A stretch of 64,000 nucleotides of DNA from Candidatus Fermentibacteraceae bacterium (GCA_016744855.1 JADGDO010000005.1:98999-162998); one strand, 5' to 3'. Positions 35,222 through 45,500 are shown, counted from the stretch's first letter. Translations and numbers: made by a program. Notes: generated by a model from the letters alone, not told the origin.

Positions 35222-35668
35222 ATGGCTGAAGCGGCAAGAAGCAGCAGGTTGATTTTTCTCAAGTTAATTGCCAAGCTGTTTACATCTGTACTTGCCTTCT
35301 TTGGAGTGCTCTCAGGCAGTGGTTGTACAAACGGTTTTATGCCTGCTTATGGGCCTCCCACCGGGGTTTACTTTCAAGGGCAGGTACGAGCATCTGAAGA
35401 CAGTAGCTCTGTTACAGGAATTCAGGTGCAGCTGTCAAATCCAGACCTGTCTTCAGTTTACGGAACTGCACACTCTGGCGAGTACGGGAACTATTACTTG
35501 CCTCTGGAGCAGAATTCACCTTCATGGCCTGACACTGTTCTGGTAAGCGCAACAGATATTGATGGAGAGGCAAATGGTTCTTTTCTCCCAAAGGATACAC
35601 TGATAATCCCTGACAGTGATGATGAGTACCAGGAGTTTTATGTCGATTTTCTTCTGGAAAATGAATAA
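35222..35668 (+). CDS. rSAM-associated putative lipoprotein (copy 1)
   Basis: A 148-aa predicted lipoprotein. The N-terminus MAEAARSSRLIFLKLIAKLF (residues 1-20) leads into a hydrophobic segment ending in a lipobox-like LSGSGC. The rest is a small beta-rich domain (TGIQVQLSN, GEYGNYYLPL) like a carboxypeptidase regulatory fold. It and the next gene match the rSAM/lipoprotein systems of Bacteroidetes, where such a protein accompanies a dedicated radical SAM enzyme. The start is ATG 35222, behind AAGGAGG, because the paralog also begins MAEA. Confidence 0.78.
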   Translation: MAEAARSSRLIFLKLIAKLFTSVLAFFGVLSGSGCTNGFMPAYGPPTGVYFQGQVRASEDSSSVTGIQVQLSNPDLSSVYGTAHSGEYGNYYLPLEQNSPSWPDTVLVSATDIDGEANGSFLPKDTLIIPDSDDEYQEFYVDFLLENE

Positions 35669-35679
35669 GGAAGTAACTA

Positions 35680-36123
35680 ATGGCTGAAGCTGTGAGAAAA
35701 AGCAAATTGGCATTTCTCAAGCTTGTAGCAAAGCTCTTTGCCTCTGTACTGAGTTTGATTGGAGTTCTCTCCGGTTGTGATACTTTCTCTGCAGATTACG
35801 GTGTTGAAAGCGTCGGTGTAAGTGTTTTTGGACATACTGTATCTTCGGTTGACAGCAGTTACATCGAAGGTATCCAGGTCAGCTTGTCTAATACTGACTC
35901 TACCATGCATTACGATACAGCTGTGACAGGTGAAGCAGGTTACTACAATTTGTACATAGACGCCATGTACATTTCTTTACCGGATACACTTCGCATTGTT
36001 ACTGCAGATATCGACGGTGCAGAGAACGGATTGTTTGCCGCAGCTGACACCCTTCTTGAAATTGATCCTGATCAGTTGGAGCAGGAATTGCAAATTGATG
36101 TTATTCTTCCTGGTATAGATTAG
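35680..36123 (+). CDS. rSAM-associated putative lipoprotein (copy 2)
   Basis: A 147-aa paralog of the preceding protein. The first 33 residues are strongly conserved between the copies (MAEA-R-S-L-FLKL-AKLF-SVL, then GVLSG) with lipobox LSGC, while the C-terminal domains have diverged but keep IEGIQVSLSN, GEAGYYNLYI and a terminal strand. This conserved head with a variable body is what one expects of a recognition segment for the modifying enzyme. AAGGAAGT precedes the ATG. The radical SAM gene starts 3 bases after its stop. Confidence 0.78.
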   Translation: MAEAVRKSKLAFLKLVAKLFASVLSLIGVLSGCDTFSADYGVESVGVSVFGHTVSSVDSSYIEGIQVSLSNTDSTMHYDTAVTGEAGYYNLYIDAMYISLPDTLRIVTADIDGAENGLFAAADTLLEIDPDQLEQELQIDVILPGID

Positions 36124-36126
36124 TTC

Positions 36127-37212
36127 ATGGATTTCAACCCAGGTCTTAAGAAACGCGCTCAACTTGAACTGTTCCGTCATCACAAAAACATTCAAACAAG
36201 TATTCATGACTTGAGGTATTTGTTCTGGGAGTGCACTCTCAGATGCAATTTGAACTGTGGCCATTGTGGCAGTGATTGTCTCTCTTCTTCAGCTGTAGCC
36301 GACATGCCCGCAGAAGACTTCCTTCGTGTTCTAGATGGTATTCGAAAGAAGTTGGATCCTGGAAAAATCACAATCGCAATCACCGGAGGGGAGCCCACCC
36401 TCAGGCGTGATCTGGAACAGGTCGGACATCAGATCGCCAGTTGGGGGTTTCCTTGGGGAATAGTTAGCAATGGCTGGAATCTCCCGTCTGATAGATTGAA
36501 ATCTTTATTGAATGCTGGAATGGTAACAATGACTGTGAGTCTGGACGGCATGGCTGGTTCTCACGACTGGCTCCGGAATAAACAAGGTTCATTCAAACGG
36601 TCAGCTAAAGTAATATCCAATCTGGCAGCAAGTTCGATACCTGTATACGATGTTATGACTTGTCTTACCCTGCGTAATCTACAAGAACTTCCGCAGATGA
36701 AAGATATGCTTGTAAAAATGGGGGTAAATAACTGGAGAATAGTAAGCATTTTTCCCAGAGGCAGAGGTGCTTCTGATCCTGATCTTTCCCTGAACGGCAG
36801 CCAGTTGCGCGAGGCACTGGAATTCATCAAATCGGTTAGAGAGTCCGGAGAGATCAGAGTAAACTATGGCTGTGACGGGTTTCTGGGGAAGTATGAGAAG
36901 GAAGTTCGGGATGACTTCATGTTCTGTAAAGCGGGAATCAACATCGGTTCGGTACTCATTGACGGCTCTATATCCGCCTGCCCAAGTCTTCGTAATGATT
37001 TTGTTCAAGGAAACATCTACAAGGATGATTTTATGGAGTGTTGGGAGAATCGTTTTCAAGTAATGAGAAACCGCAGCTGGGCTAAAACGGGGGAGTGTGC
37101 CAACTGCGGTTCATGGCGCTGGTGCGGGGGAAACGGGCTTCATCTGCGGAATGAAAAAACCAGGGAGCTCATGATGTGCCAGCTTCTGGAAATGAAGTCT
37201 TCTTTAGATTAA
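36127..37212 (+). CDS. Radical SAM/SPASM enzyme of the rSAM/lipoprotein system
   Basis: A 361-aa radical SAM protein. LFWECTLRCNLNCGHCGSDC holds Cx3Cx2C and is followed by ITGGEPTLR, MTVSLDG and a C-terminal SPASM domain with CKAG, CPSLRN, CANCGSWRWCGGN and a last Cys. The HDLRYLFWECTLRCN opening and the DMPAEDFL segment match the enzyme family that pairs with small lipoproteins in Bacteroidetes (the rSAM_w_lipo type). Two adjacent lipoprotein genes are its probable substrates or partners. The chemistry is unknown. Confidence 0.85.
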   Translation: MDFNPGLKKRAQLELFRHHKNIQTSIHDLRYLFWECTLRCNLNCGHCGSDCLSSSAVADMPAEDFLRVLDGIRKKLDPGKITIAITGGEPTLRRDLEQVGHQIASWGFPWGIVSNGWNLPSDRLKSLLNAGMVTMTVSLDGMAGSHDWLRNKQGSFKRSAKVISNLAASSIPVYDVMTCLTLRNLQELPQMKDMLVKMGVNNWRIVSIFPRGRGASDPDLSLNGSQLREALEFIKSVRESGEIRVNYGCDGFLGKYEKEVRDDFMFCKAGINIGSVLIDGSISACPSLRNDFVQGNIYKDDFMECWENRFQVMRNRSWAKTGECANCGSWRWCGGNGLHLRNEKTRELMMCQLLEMKSSLD

Positions 37213-37742
37213 AACGGTCGACCGCCACCGCCGCCACCGCCTCCAGGTCCGCCGCCGCCAGGTCCGCCACTACCACCGGGACCGCCTTCTCCTCTTTCGG
37301 GTCTTTCCATTTTTCTTACAGTCACTCTGGCAGCAGTTACGGTTCCGGAATGGTCTATTGAGAAGTCATAGAAAGAAGGTGGCTGCCCCGATGAAGACAT
37401 TTGAGGTAGATCTCCAGAGAAGCCCATCAATTCTTCATCCATGTCAAACTCACCGTTTGAATTTTCATCATGAAATGCCATTACCACATATTGATCAGCA
37501 GGAACATCCAATTCAAAATGTGAGCTCAAATCGGTAATCACCTCAGTTACGCAGAATCCAGCTGATTCAGGGTTTGCCGGGAAACCGAATTCATCCTGTG
37601 TAAATAAACACACCGTAGCCAGTCCATCGCTGGACTCAAAACCAATAACATCGACCAACAGGGTTCCCATTACCATTTCAGTTTCTGCCTCAGCAATGGG
37701 TACAAATTGGCTGCAGAGGGTTGCTATTAACATCCAGATCAT
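37209..37742 (-). CDS. Secreted DUF2141 protein with Gly/Pro-rich tail
   Basis: A 177-aa exported protein. Residues 1-19 form a signal peptide. A DUF2141-type beta domain follows, with GLATVCLFTQDEFGFP, the ADQYVVMAFHDENSNGEFDMDEELMGFSGD stretch (split as ADQYVVMAFHDENSNG and FDMDEELMGFSG) that resembles a calcium-binding loop, and LPQM. The C-terminal 30 residues are almost only Gly and Pro with a few Arg, which makes 37215-37290 locally very GC-rich. The tail could be a flexible surface tether. It ends 4 bases inside the convergent radical SAM gene. Confidence 0.78.
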   Translation of the reverse strand: MIWMLIATLCSQFVPIAEAETEMVMGTLLVDVIGFESSDGLATVCLFTQDEFGFPANPESAGFCVTEVITDLSSHFELDVPADQYVVMAFHDENSNGEFDMDEELMGFSGDLPQMSSSGQPPSFYDFSIDHSGTVTAARVTVRKMERPERGEGGPGGSGGPGGGGPGGGGGGGGRPF

Positions 37743-37923
37743 ATCTATCCTTTCTTCTGGTTTCCCAAATTATGACTCTTAAGTTCTTCTCAGCTGTTGC
37801 CGAATTGTAACAGATTGTTATCCATGCGAGATGAATCAATCTTCTTGACTGGAGATGTTTTTTGAGTAATGTTTTTCCTGTATAAAAAATACCTTATAAG
37901 AGGTAAATACCTTGGAGGTTATG

Positions 37924-39216
37924 ATGAGATTGTTTACTTCTGCTGTGTTACTTCTTCTTTGTGCAGGCGTTAATTCTGACGTATTGGCAAACGGAGGTCC
38001 TGTTGATTTCTCCAACACCCTGGGTTCAGGTAATATTATTTACAGTCAATACAGAGGTCTTGAGCTCATCTCAGAGAACCTTCTTGTCACTCCGGGAATA
38101 GAATATGTTGATGTTGTTGCAAGTTATACTCTTGTGGACACAGGTGATGGTTCACAGACTGAATACGCCTTTCCGGTGGATCTGATCCTTTCAGAATTTA
38201 ACGAGTCGGATGACGGTATAACTATTGATGACGAGGTTCCTGTATTCAATATCACACTTAATGGAACACAACTGGATTACCAGATAAGGCAGGGATTCAA
38301 CACTGATGTGTTTCTGAACAGTTATGGAGATGAGTTGGATATTCACCGACTCTATTTTGTAACTTCTTTTGAGATTTCTCCACATGACACTGTAGAGCTT
38401 GTAGTGAGCTACAGCTTCAGAGCGTGGTATACCGACTGGTGGTTTTCCAAAGGTTTCTTTACCCAATTTCAGGATAGAAGCTTTCAGTATGTGCTTGATC
38501 CCGCCGGGAGATGGGGAGATGGTACCGTTGGTCAGATGAATATTGAATTTGATTTCAGCGAAATCATTGCCAACGGTGGACATCCAATAATTCTTCCTCC
38601 TGGGGGGGACTGGGCTGATAGCAGATATGTCATATCAGAGAGTGACTTTGATATGGCTTCCGCTCTTCCTCTGGAAGTAAGTTACACTGTTTCAGATTGG
38701 GGAAAAAGCAATGAGCTGCTTGAACTTTCTGAAGGTCCGCAACAGTGCACAGTTACTGCTTCTTCTTACCTCCCTTCAAATGGAAACAGCACTTTCTCAC
38801 CTGATAATTTGATCGACAGAGATTTGTCTACTGCCTGGTCGGAGAATGCCCCTGGTTACAGTGGAGAATGGATTGAACTCCATCTGGATCAACCAATGTC
38901 TGTTGCATTTGTGGGAATTGTTTCCGGTTACACAAAAAGCTACTCCACTTACATTGAAAATGCAAGACCCAGAACAGTTACATTAGAAATTTATGAGGAG
39001 GATGGTGTTTATACTGAAACGATTGTTCTGGAAGATCTTTCCTGGAAAGAAATTGAAACTGGAACTATTTATACTCAGGTTCTACCTCTTTTCTCCAGCG
39101 GCATGGGAATTGAAACAGACAGGGTTCGCCTGCGCTTCGATGATGCATATCCTGGAGATACTTATGAAGACCTGTGTATTTCGGAGCTTTTTGTTGCAGG
39201 ATGGCGATGGGAGTAA
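37924..39216 (+). CDS. Secreted protein with DUF4424-like domain and NADase-type glycan-binding domain
   Basis: A roughly 431-aa exported protein. MRLFTSAVLLLLCAGVNSDVLA is a signal peptide. The first domain (ISENLLVTPG, VVASYTLVDTGDG, EYAFPVDL) looks like DUF4424. The C-terminal 150 residues match the NADase-type glycan-binding (discoidin-like) domain: ASSYLPSNG, LIDRDLSTAWSE, GEWIELHLD, GYTKSYSTYIENARPR and DTYEDLCISELFV. GGAGG fits ATG 37924 best; ATG 37921 is also possible. It probably binds carbohydrate at the cell surface. The next gene follows at once. Confidence 0.75.
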   Translation: MRLFTSAVLLLLCAGVNSDVLANGGPVDFSNTLGSGNIIYSQYRGLELISENLLVTPGIEYVDVVASYTLVDTGDGSQTEYAFPVDLILSEFNESDDGITIDDEVPVFNITLNGTQLDYQIRQGFNTDVFLNSYGDELDIHRLYFVTSFEISPHDTVELVVSYSFRAWYTDWWFSKGFFTQFQDRSFQYVLDPAGRWGDGTVGQMNIEFDFSEIIANGGHPIILPPGGDWADSRYVISESDFDMASALPLEVSYTVSDWGKSNELLELSEGPQQCTVTASSYLPSNGNSTFSPDNLIDRDLSTAWSENAPGYSGEWIELHLDQPMSVAFVGIVSGYTKSYSTYIENARPRTVTLEIYEEDGVYTETIVLEDLSWKEIETGTIYTQVLPLFSSGMGIETDRVRLRFDDAYPGDTYEDLCISELFVAGWRWE

Positions 39217-39218
39217 CA

Positions 39219-40094
39219 GTGTTCTCTGCTCTTATTCTCTATCTGCTTTCGTCCCATTGCATCGGTTCTCAGGAGTGGGCTCCTGAATTCTCATTCGTTG
39301 CCCCCTGCTCTATCATGGTGGCAAGCCCAAATGGGGAAGATGTCAGCTGGCAGATTCTGATTCCGGTAAGATCTCACTATGACAACATGCTTCCCGGTGT
39401 TGGACCGGCTGGTCTAGGGGTTGATACGCTGCTCTACTCGGTTTTTCCTATTTTTGACAGCCAGAAAGAGATATTGCTTGTTACGGGGGAGGACGGAGTA
39501 CCTGAGCTGGGGACGTTCTATGTAGCAATTGGGATGGAACACACTGATACGCTTCATAGTGTGGACCCTCCTCATACTTCTCTTCCAGGTGTGATGCAGA
39601 TATCTCTGCGCCCGGACAATACCTACATCGGATTCCTTTATGAGCTGATCAATACACCGTTTCTAATGGCTCCCAGGCGAACTTCTGACGGTAGTCATCA
39701 ATCAGATAGCCGATTGGGCACAGATTGCGCGGGGTTGGCTGTTTACGGAAGGCGACGACAGGGATACAGCTGCCTGTATCTAGGGCCGCGGGGTATTCCA
39801 GAGTATCTCATCTCTTTGGGGGGTGGAAGTTATCTACCTGATTCTGAAGCTGAACCAGCCATCTTTAGGAATGAACATGGCTGTGAAGTCGCAGTGGGAA
39901 GCAATGGTCTTTCCCCCGGAGATATTCTTCACTTTGGAGCTCAGGTATCAGTTTTTCTGGAAGACAGAGGTATTCCCGGAGTTCTTGACTCCCAGGATAT
40001 GTTGATTCAGAGCTGGTTCTCCGGACCCCATGTATGCACAATAGAAGACAATGGTTTCTACGGTTTGCCTGTTAAGCTTTACAGGTGGCGATAA
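39219..40094 (+). CDS. Secreted protein of unknown function, possibly NlpC/P60-like
   Basis: A roughly 291-aa protein. I start at GTG 39219, two bases after the upstream stop and 5 bases after GGGAG, which gives a good signal peptide (MFSALILYLLSSHC). LGTDCAGLAVYGRRRQGY has the Asp-Cys-Ala-Gly look of the nucleophile region of NlpC/P60 cysteine peptidases, and SPGDILHFGAQVSVFLED resembles the later strand of that fold, but the catalytic His is not clearly placed. The call is tentative. Downstream is a MITE-like element. Confidence 0.6.
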   Translation: MFSALILYLLSSHCIGSQEWAPEFSFVAPCSIMVASPNGEDVSWQILIPVRSHYDNMLPGVGPAGLGVDTLLYSVFPIFDSQKEILLVTGEDGVPELGTFYVAIGMEHTDTLHSVDPPHTSLPGVMQISLRPDNTYIGFLYELINTPFLMAPRRTSDGSHQSDSRLGTDCAGLAVYGRRRQGYSCLYLGPRGIPEYLISLGGGSYLPDSEAEPAIFRNEHGCEVAVGSNGLSPGDILHFGAQVSVFLEDRGIPGVLDSQDMLIQSWFSGPHVCTIEDNGFYGLPVKLYRWR

Positions 40095-40097
40095 CAC

Positions 40098-40306
40098 TAG
40101 GAGCGTGACCGAGAATAAAACATTGGCATAAAAACCACACAGTCGGCCATAATCCGTACTGTCGCCGGGACGCGTGCTGGTATAGGCTTCTTTGCTTTCC
40201 TCGTAGATTATTGTCAAATAGTTCTACTATTATCCGCAAATCTCCAAGAATTATATCTGGACCGTGCGGCTTTTCTGCTCAACGCTCATTGCCGGTCACG
40301 CTCCTA
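40098..40306. mobile_element. MITE-like element with 12-bp terminal inverted repeats and TA ends
   Basis: A perfect terminal inverted repeat: GGAGCGTGACCG at 40100-40111 and CGGTCACGCTCC at 40293-40304, each flanked outside by TA. This is the layout left by IS630/Tc1-type transposases that duplicate a TA target. The 209-bp body has no coding frame, so it would be a non-autonomous element moved in trans. It is AT-richer in its centre. No second copy was noticed in this window. Confidence 0.65.
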
Positions 40307-40477
40307 TATCATTTCAATTTAGTGAACGGCCAATAGCGTCAATGAAATTGTTCTTTTCAGAAAGCATTTCTTTTGAGATTCCATTGATGTAAAGCGCGAG
40401 TTATGATTTCCCACGGTACAAAACTATATTTTTGTCAGTTGCGAGTATTTCATTATCTGACTCGAGGGAGGAGTCTT

Positions 40478-42169
40478 ATGTTGTTACGCAATGCTAAAGA
40501 CTGGTTAATCTTGATTTTTGCACTTGCCTTTTTTTCAGGTTTGGCTTTCGCAGAGGAAACTGCTGTTTTTAGGCATGATCTACAGATTCCACCCACAGAT
40601 GAAATAGGAGCCTCAATTTACCTTGAGAATCCAGCAGTGCCTCTTTCCCCACCGGATGATCCGCAAGTCGGAGACTCATGGGTTTGGTGGCTATTTATCT
40701 GGCAGCCAATGCCTCCTCATTTCGAGGAGACTGTGTGTACTGTTCGGGGAATGAGTGACAGATGTTATGTGGTAGTTAAAGATGAAGACTGGCTAGTTAC
40801 AATAGATCAAACAGATGTTGATTCCATAATAGAGCATTGGGAGAACTCCAGCCCGGGACCGTTTCCGGATCAGGGCATATATGAAATAGACAGCCTTTCT
40901 TTCGGTGACCCTCCGGATGAGCTCGATAATGATCAGCGAATCTACCTGATGTGGTATGAATTCGGTGTGAGTTCCGATGGCTTCTTTTTTGCATTTGACG
41001 AAGAGCCTGACGGTACATATCCGGAGTATCCCAGTAACGAGTGTGAAGTTCTCTACCTTAATCCAACAAGCTCCGGGGGAGCTTCCGGTGACTATATGCA
41101 CGCGGTGGTTGCTCACGAATTCCAGCACATGATCCACTGGAAGTATGATGAGAACGAGCTTTCCTGGGTGAATGAAGGATTGGCTGAACTTGCTATGTGG
41201 TTCTATGGAAATCCGGATAATATTTCTTCTTTCAACAGTCATCCGGATAACAGTCTTATCGCATGGGATGGTAACTGGTCCGACTATATCAAAACCTATC
41301 TATGGACTCTGTATTTCTTCGAACAGTATGGGGGACACCCAGCTGTTTATGCCCTTGTACATGAACCTCTTAACTCCATGGCTGGATATGATGCAGTATT
41401 GGATGAATTCGGATATACAGAGAATACAGAAGACATCTTCATAGACTGGGCTGTGGCTAATTTTCTTGATGACACAACTATTGCCGGTGGAAAGTACGGT
41501 TATGCCGGTGATGATCTCCCTGCTTTTTCTGCAACCACATATTCTTCATATCCGGTTGAAGCCACAAAAGCCGTTAATCACTGGGCAGCTGATTACTATC
41601 GTTTCAGTGATATCCCATTCGATTACCTGGAACTCACTTTTGACGGTTCAGACGATAACCTGTATGCCACTAGAGTTCTGGTTATTCATGAAGCTGGCCC
41701 GACAGAGGTTTTCCAATTGAACCTTGATGCAACAACTCAGAGTGGCTCTGTGGTTATCAACGACCTAGTAGCCACAGACGAAGTTATTCTGGTTGTAGCC
41801 AGTATTTCAAGTACAGGTGCCCCTGCATACACTTTCACTGCCGGAGAAGCGCTTGGAATTTCAACAGATCCCTCGCTGCAAAACACTCAACTCACTATGA
41901 CACCTTCCATGAATCCATTCTCCACCGCTCTCACCTTGCAGCTGAGCTGGAGCGGGAACACAACCCTTGTTGCCCCGACTGTTGATGTTTTTGACATACA
42001 GGGAAGAATTGTCACATCACTGACAGCCGATCAAGTATCAGCAAGCTCAGCTTCGGTCCACTGGAACGGCAACTTACAGAACGGTACCATTGTAAATGCA
42101 GGTATTTACTATGCCAGAGCAAGACTAGGCACAGAGGAGTGTTCAGTTAAACTGATGCTGCTGCCCTGA
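40478..42169 (+). CDS. Secreted HExxH zinc metalloprotease with FlgD-like C-terminal domain
   Basis: A 563-aa exported protease. The signal peptide is MLLRNAKDWLILIFALAFFS, starting at ATG 40478 behind GGGAGGAG. The zinc motif AHEFQHMIHW (HEFQH) lies near residue 212, and WVNEGLAELAMW about 20 residues on supplies the third ligand Glu, as in gluzincin families related to immune inhibitor A and hyicolysin. The C-terminus (SMNPFSTALTLQL, VDVFDIQGRIV, NAGIYYARARLG) is the FlgD/type A-sorting-like domain seen on other secreted proteins here. The MITE-like element ends about 170 bases upstream. Confidence 0.82.
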   Translation: MLLRNAKDWLILIFALAFFSGLAFAEETAVFRHDLQIPPTDEIGASIYLENPAVPLSPPDDPQVGDSWVWWLFIWQPMPPHFEETVCTVRGMSDRCYVVVKDEDWLVTIDQTDVDSIIEHWENSSPGPFPDQGIYEIDSLSFGDPPDELDNDQRIYLMWYEFGVSSDGFFFAFDEEPDGTYPEYPSNECEVLYLNPTSSGGASGDYMHAVVAHEFQHMIHWKYDENELSWVNEGLAELAMWFYGNPDNISSFNSHPDNSLIAWDGNWSDYIKTYLWTLYFFEQYGGHPAVYALVHEPLNSMAGYDAVLDEFGYTENTEDIFIDWAVANFLDDTTIAGGKYGYAGDDLPAFSATTYSSYPVEATKAVNHWAADYYRFSDIPFDYLELTFDGSDDNLYATRVLVIHEAGPTEVFQLNLDATTQSGSVVINDLVATDEVILVVASISSTGAPAYTFTAGEALGISTDPSLQNTQLTMTPSMNPFSTALTLQLSWSGNTTLVAPTVDVFDIQGRIVTSLTADQVSASSASVHWNGNLQNGTIVNAGIYYARARLGTEECSVKLMLLP

Positions 42170-42262
42170 TTGAAATTCTGAAAATAATCCCACTCTTCCG
42201 TTGCAGGTGGGTGGGGTTACCCTATCGGACCCGATGAATGGATAGTCAGAGAGGGACAAACA

Positions 42263-42577
42263 ATGGAACAAACAAACACAAAGATCACATACCTCTACAC
42301 AGATGCTTGCAACTACAAGACCTGGGGCGAAGCAATCATCCAAGGCACACTCACACTAAACCAGCTCACCCCATACATGATCGACACGGAGTTCTTCATC
42401 CCAAAGGACATTGGTTTGCCGGACCTGCAGCCACACCCAAGAGCTGAAGACGACCATGATCTGCATACTTTTGAGGAATTAGAAATCACAGAAGACAAAC
42501 CAACTATCAACCTTAACGCTGAAACCCTGCTAATCAATTTTCAAAAAGCTAGAGTTGGGGAGTGGAGGGAGTATTAG
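42263..42577 (+). CDS. Small protein of unknown function with C-rich codon use
   Basis: A 104-aa acidic protein, not recognised by fold. Features visible: ITYLYTDACNYKTWGEAIIQG, then LTPYMIDTEFFIPKDIGLPDL, a HDLHTFEELE stretch and a short basic tail. GAGAGGGAC lies ahead of ATG 42263. Third-position C and A are unusually common compared with the flanking genes, a hint of recent transfer. It ends 4 bases inside the convergent helicase gene, at the edge of the putative defence pair. Confidence 0.6.
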   Translation: MEQTNTKITYLYTDACNYKTWGEAIIQGTLTLNQLTPYMIDTEFFIPKDIGLPDLQPHPRAEDDHDLHTFEELEITEDKPTINLNAETLLINFQKARVGEWREY

Positions 42578-45500
42578 AGTTCCTGAATTCCAAAGAAATT
42601 GATCAAATCTTCTGACAATGGTGTCTTCATTTCGAATGTGACACTAATGGGTTCTGAACCGGTGTGAGAAAGGTAATCTAACAGTCCGCAGTAGTAAAAA
42701 GGTGCTCCTTTTCCTGCAAATAGCTTGTTCTTCCTGACAAATAGGTGAATCTTTGAATCCTGGCTTTTATGCTCAATTACAGCTAACCCTTTTTTCGAAG
42801 AAGGTTTTGTGGAATTCTGGCTCTGCCAGTGAAATGTTTTCTTGTCAATGAAGTAGTCGTGATATCTATGGTCAGCCTGCTGTCCCTGTTTATTTAGTGT
42901 CACGAGAAGGAATTGATCTTCATATCCCCTGGGACAGACATGACCTGATTGCCATAATCCACGGTTGAATTCCAGGTTAAAGAGTGGTGGTATATCAGCC
43001 CTCATTACAGCAGTCTGGATAACTAAGTCCAAAGGATCAATTACGCTCTTTACGCGGGCAATTGTAGTCATACCTTCAGAGGCAGAAATATCTGGGTAGT
43101 GATCATTCCAAGCTTTGAGTGTGTAATCACCTGGTCCATTCTTAGTGACATAGCGGAGGAGGTACTGATCATCACCGCCTTCGTCTTGTCTTTCAATAAC
43201 AATCAGCTGGTTACTTATACTGCCACCCGTATCTGGTGTGATCAAATCTAGAAGCAGATAAGCACCATCTTTGATTGGCGTCTTGCCTCCATTCATAGAA
43301 TTACCCCTGGCCCTGGCGATGAAGTGCCTTGCTGGATTCAGATTGCCATAACTATCCGGGAGGGTTTTGTATTCAGCAACCTCCATCTCATGGGTGCTCG
43401 ATTTGAAATGACCACATGCAATACTCAAGTCAGTGAAGAATGGAATTTTCACAAGATTTGAGTCTGAGGTCTCAATGAAATGTGGACTGTCTGCTTGAGC
43501 TTTTCTCGCATTGTATTGCTCATAACGATAGTTGACAAGCTCCATAACCATCTGTTCTACATGGTTTTCTACAACAGAAACAGTATCAGCCTTAAATACA
43601 AACCGATCATCAACGATCTCGAAATGAGCTTTGTTAGCAGTGGTATTACCACCAACCCATGCATTGATGGGATTGCCCTTCCAGTAGGTAATCCATCTTT
43701 TTTCAATAACAGAATAGTCCTCAAATGGAATTTTGAATTTCTGTGGTAAATCATCCTGACACTTTTTCCTTCGTGTCATTACCTTAAATGAACGTCTAGC
43801 AAGATCGACAATAGTAGGAGCAGTAGAGAAGCCATCTAGATCAAGCAATGCTTCAAGAAGAATCATCTTGAATGATTTTGTCATTGAAGTGGATTCCAAC
43901 TCGGCAAGAAAGCTTCCATAGGAATTCAGAGATTCTATCTCACTTCCGCTAAGATCGTTTTCTGATTGCAGGAACTTGAACCATTGCCCATGTTCCCTTC
44001 TAACTGCAGGAATGCCTCCACCGGCGAGATAGAATTCAGATAGTGTTGGTCTACGCCCAAATGAGGTTTTGAGAGATTGGTAGAAGTCTCTTTGCATATC
44101 TGTTCTTGTTTGAAGAAGCCCTCTCAGGAACTCAATTGTTACCAGATCGTAGTTGAGAAAACAACCTGGAGGAAGCATGACCTTTTTCTCTTCAAGATTC
44201 TTCAAGAATTTTCTTCTTGCCTGATTTGTTTTCTCCAGCTTGAACATGGCTTCGAATTTCTTAAAGAAGCTCAGATGATTTCCGATAAAATCAAGCACTA
44301 CCAGGTGATTCTTACCTATATTTGTTCGAAGACCACGACCCAACTGTTGGAGAAAGAGAATTTTTGATTCTGTTGGTCTTATCATCAATACCGTATCAAT
44401 CGCAGGCAAATCAACACCCTCATTGAAAAGATCAACTGAAAACAGTACTTCGATTTCCCCGTCCCGGAGCATCTTCAAAGCTTCGTTACGCCTTACACTT
44501 GATTTGCTATGAACAGAGCAAGCAGCAATACCTTTCCTTACAAAAAACTCAGCCATGAAATCAGAATGTTTTGTTGAAACACAAAAGGCCAGTGTTTTTG
44601 TTTGCTTCTTTTCTTGCCAAACTCGAAGAATGTGATTTGCTCTGGCTACGGTTGCTAGCTTGTTATCAAGTTTTTCAGGGTCAAATTTTCCATTACGCCA
44701 TGGAATTTCCTGGTAATCAACACTAGTGTCAGCAATACCATTGTAATGAAAGGGGCAGAGTAGATGCATTCTTATTGAATCAAAGAGATCATTCTGAATA
44801 ACTAAATTGTTATCACAAAGAGAAAGAATATCTGCCTGGTCAGTTCTCTCTGGTGTAGCAGTTAGCCCCAGCAAAAAACGAGGTGAAAAGTGGGCCAACA
44901 GCTTCTGATATGTTCGAGCAGCTGCGTGATGAAATTCATCAACAACGATATAATCGAAGTAATCCTCGGGGAATTTCCTGAGATGTGCAGACTTACCGAT
45001 TGTTTGAATCGAAGCAAACAGCAGATCAGAATCAACATCTTTGCTGTCTCCGGTGTACTTTCCAACACTTGCAGTGGGACGAATGCGAATAAAAGTATCT
45101 TCTGCTTGCTTAAGAATCTCTTCTCGGTGAGCAACAAAAAGAACACGATTAGCATTCATTGTCTCAGAGTCGAACGCAGAAAGCCAGGTCTTTCCAGTTC
45201 CGGTTGCCATCACAACCAAACCACGCTTATTTCCCAGTTCTCGGGTTTCTTTAAGCAACTCAAGAGCTTCATTCTGTAGGTGATTGGGCTTGGGAGGGAG
45301 AACCTTTTCATCGGCACCGGGTTGTTTTGCTAGTGCTGGTTTTTCCAATGGCCTTCGAGCTGCATAGGCATTAATCCAGGCATTGGTAATCTCTTTCGTT
45401 TTGCTGTGATTGAATATCTGATCAAAATTATATCTTAGCTCTTCAAATCGTTTTGGATTTTCTTTCCAGTCTACACGAAGATTCCACTCAAAACCGTGGG

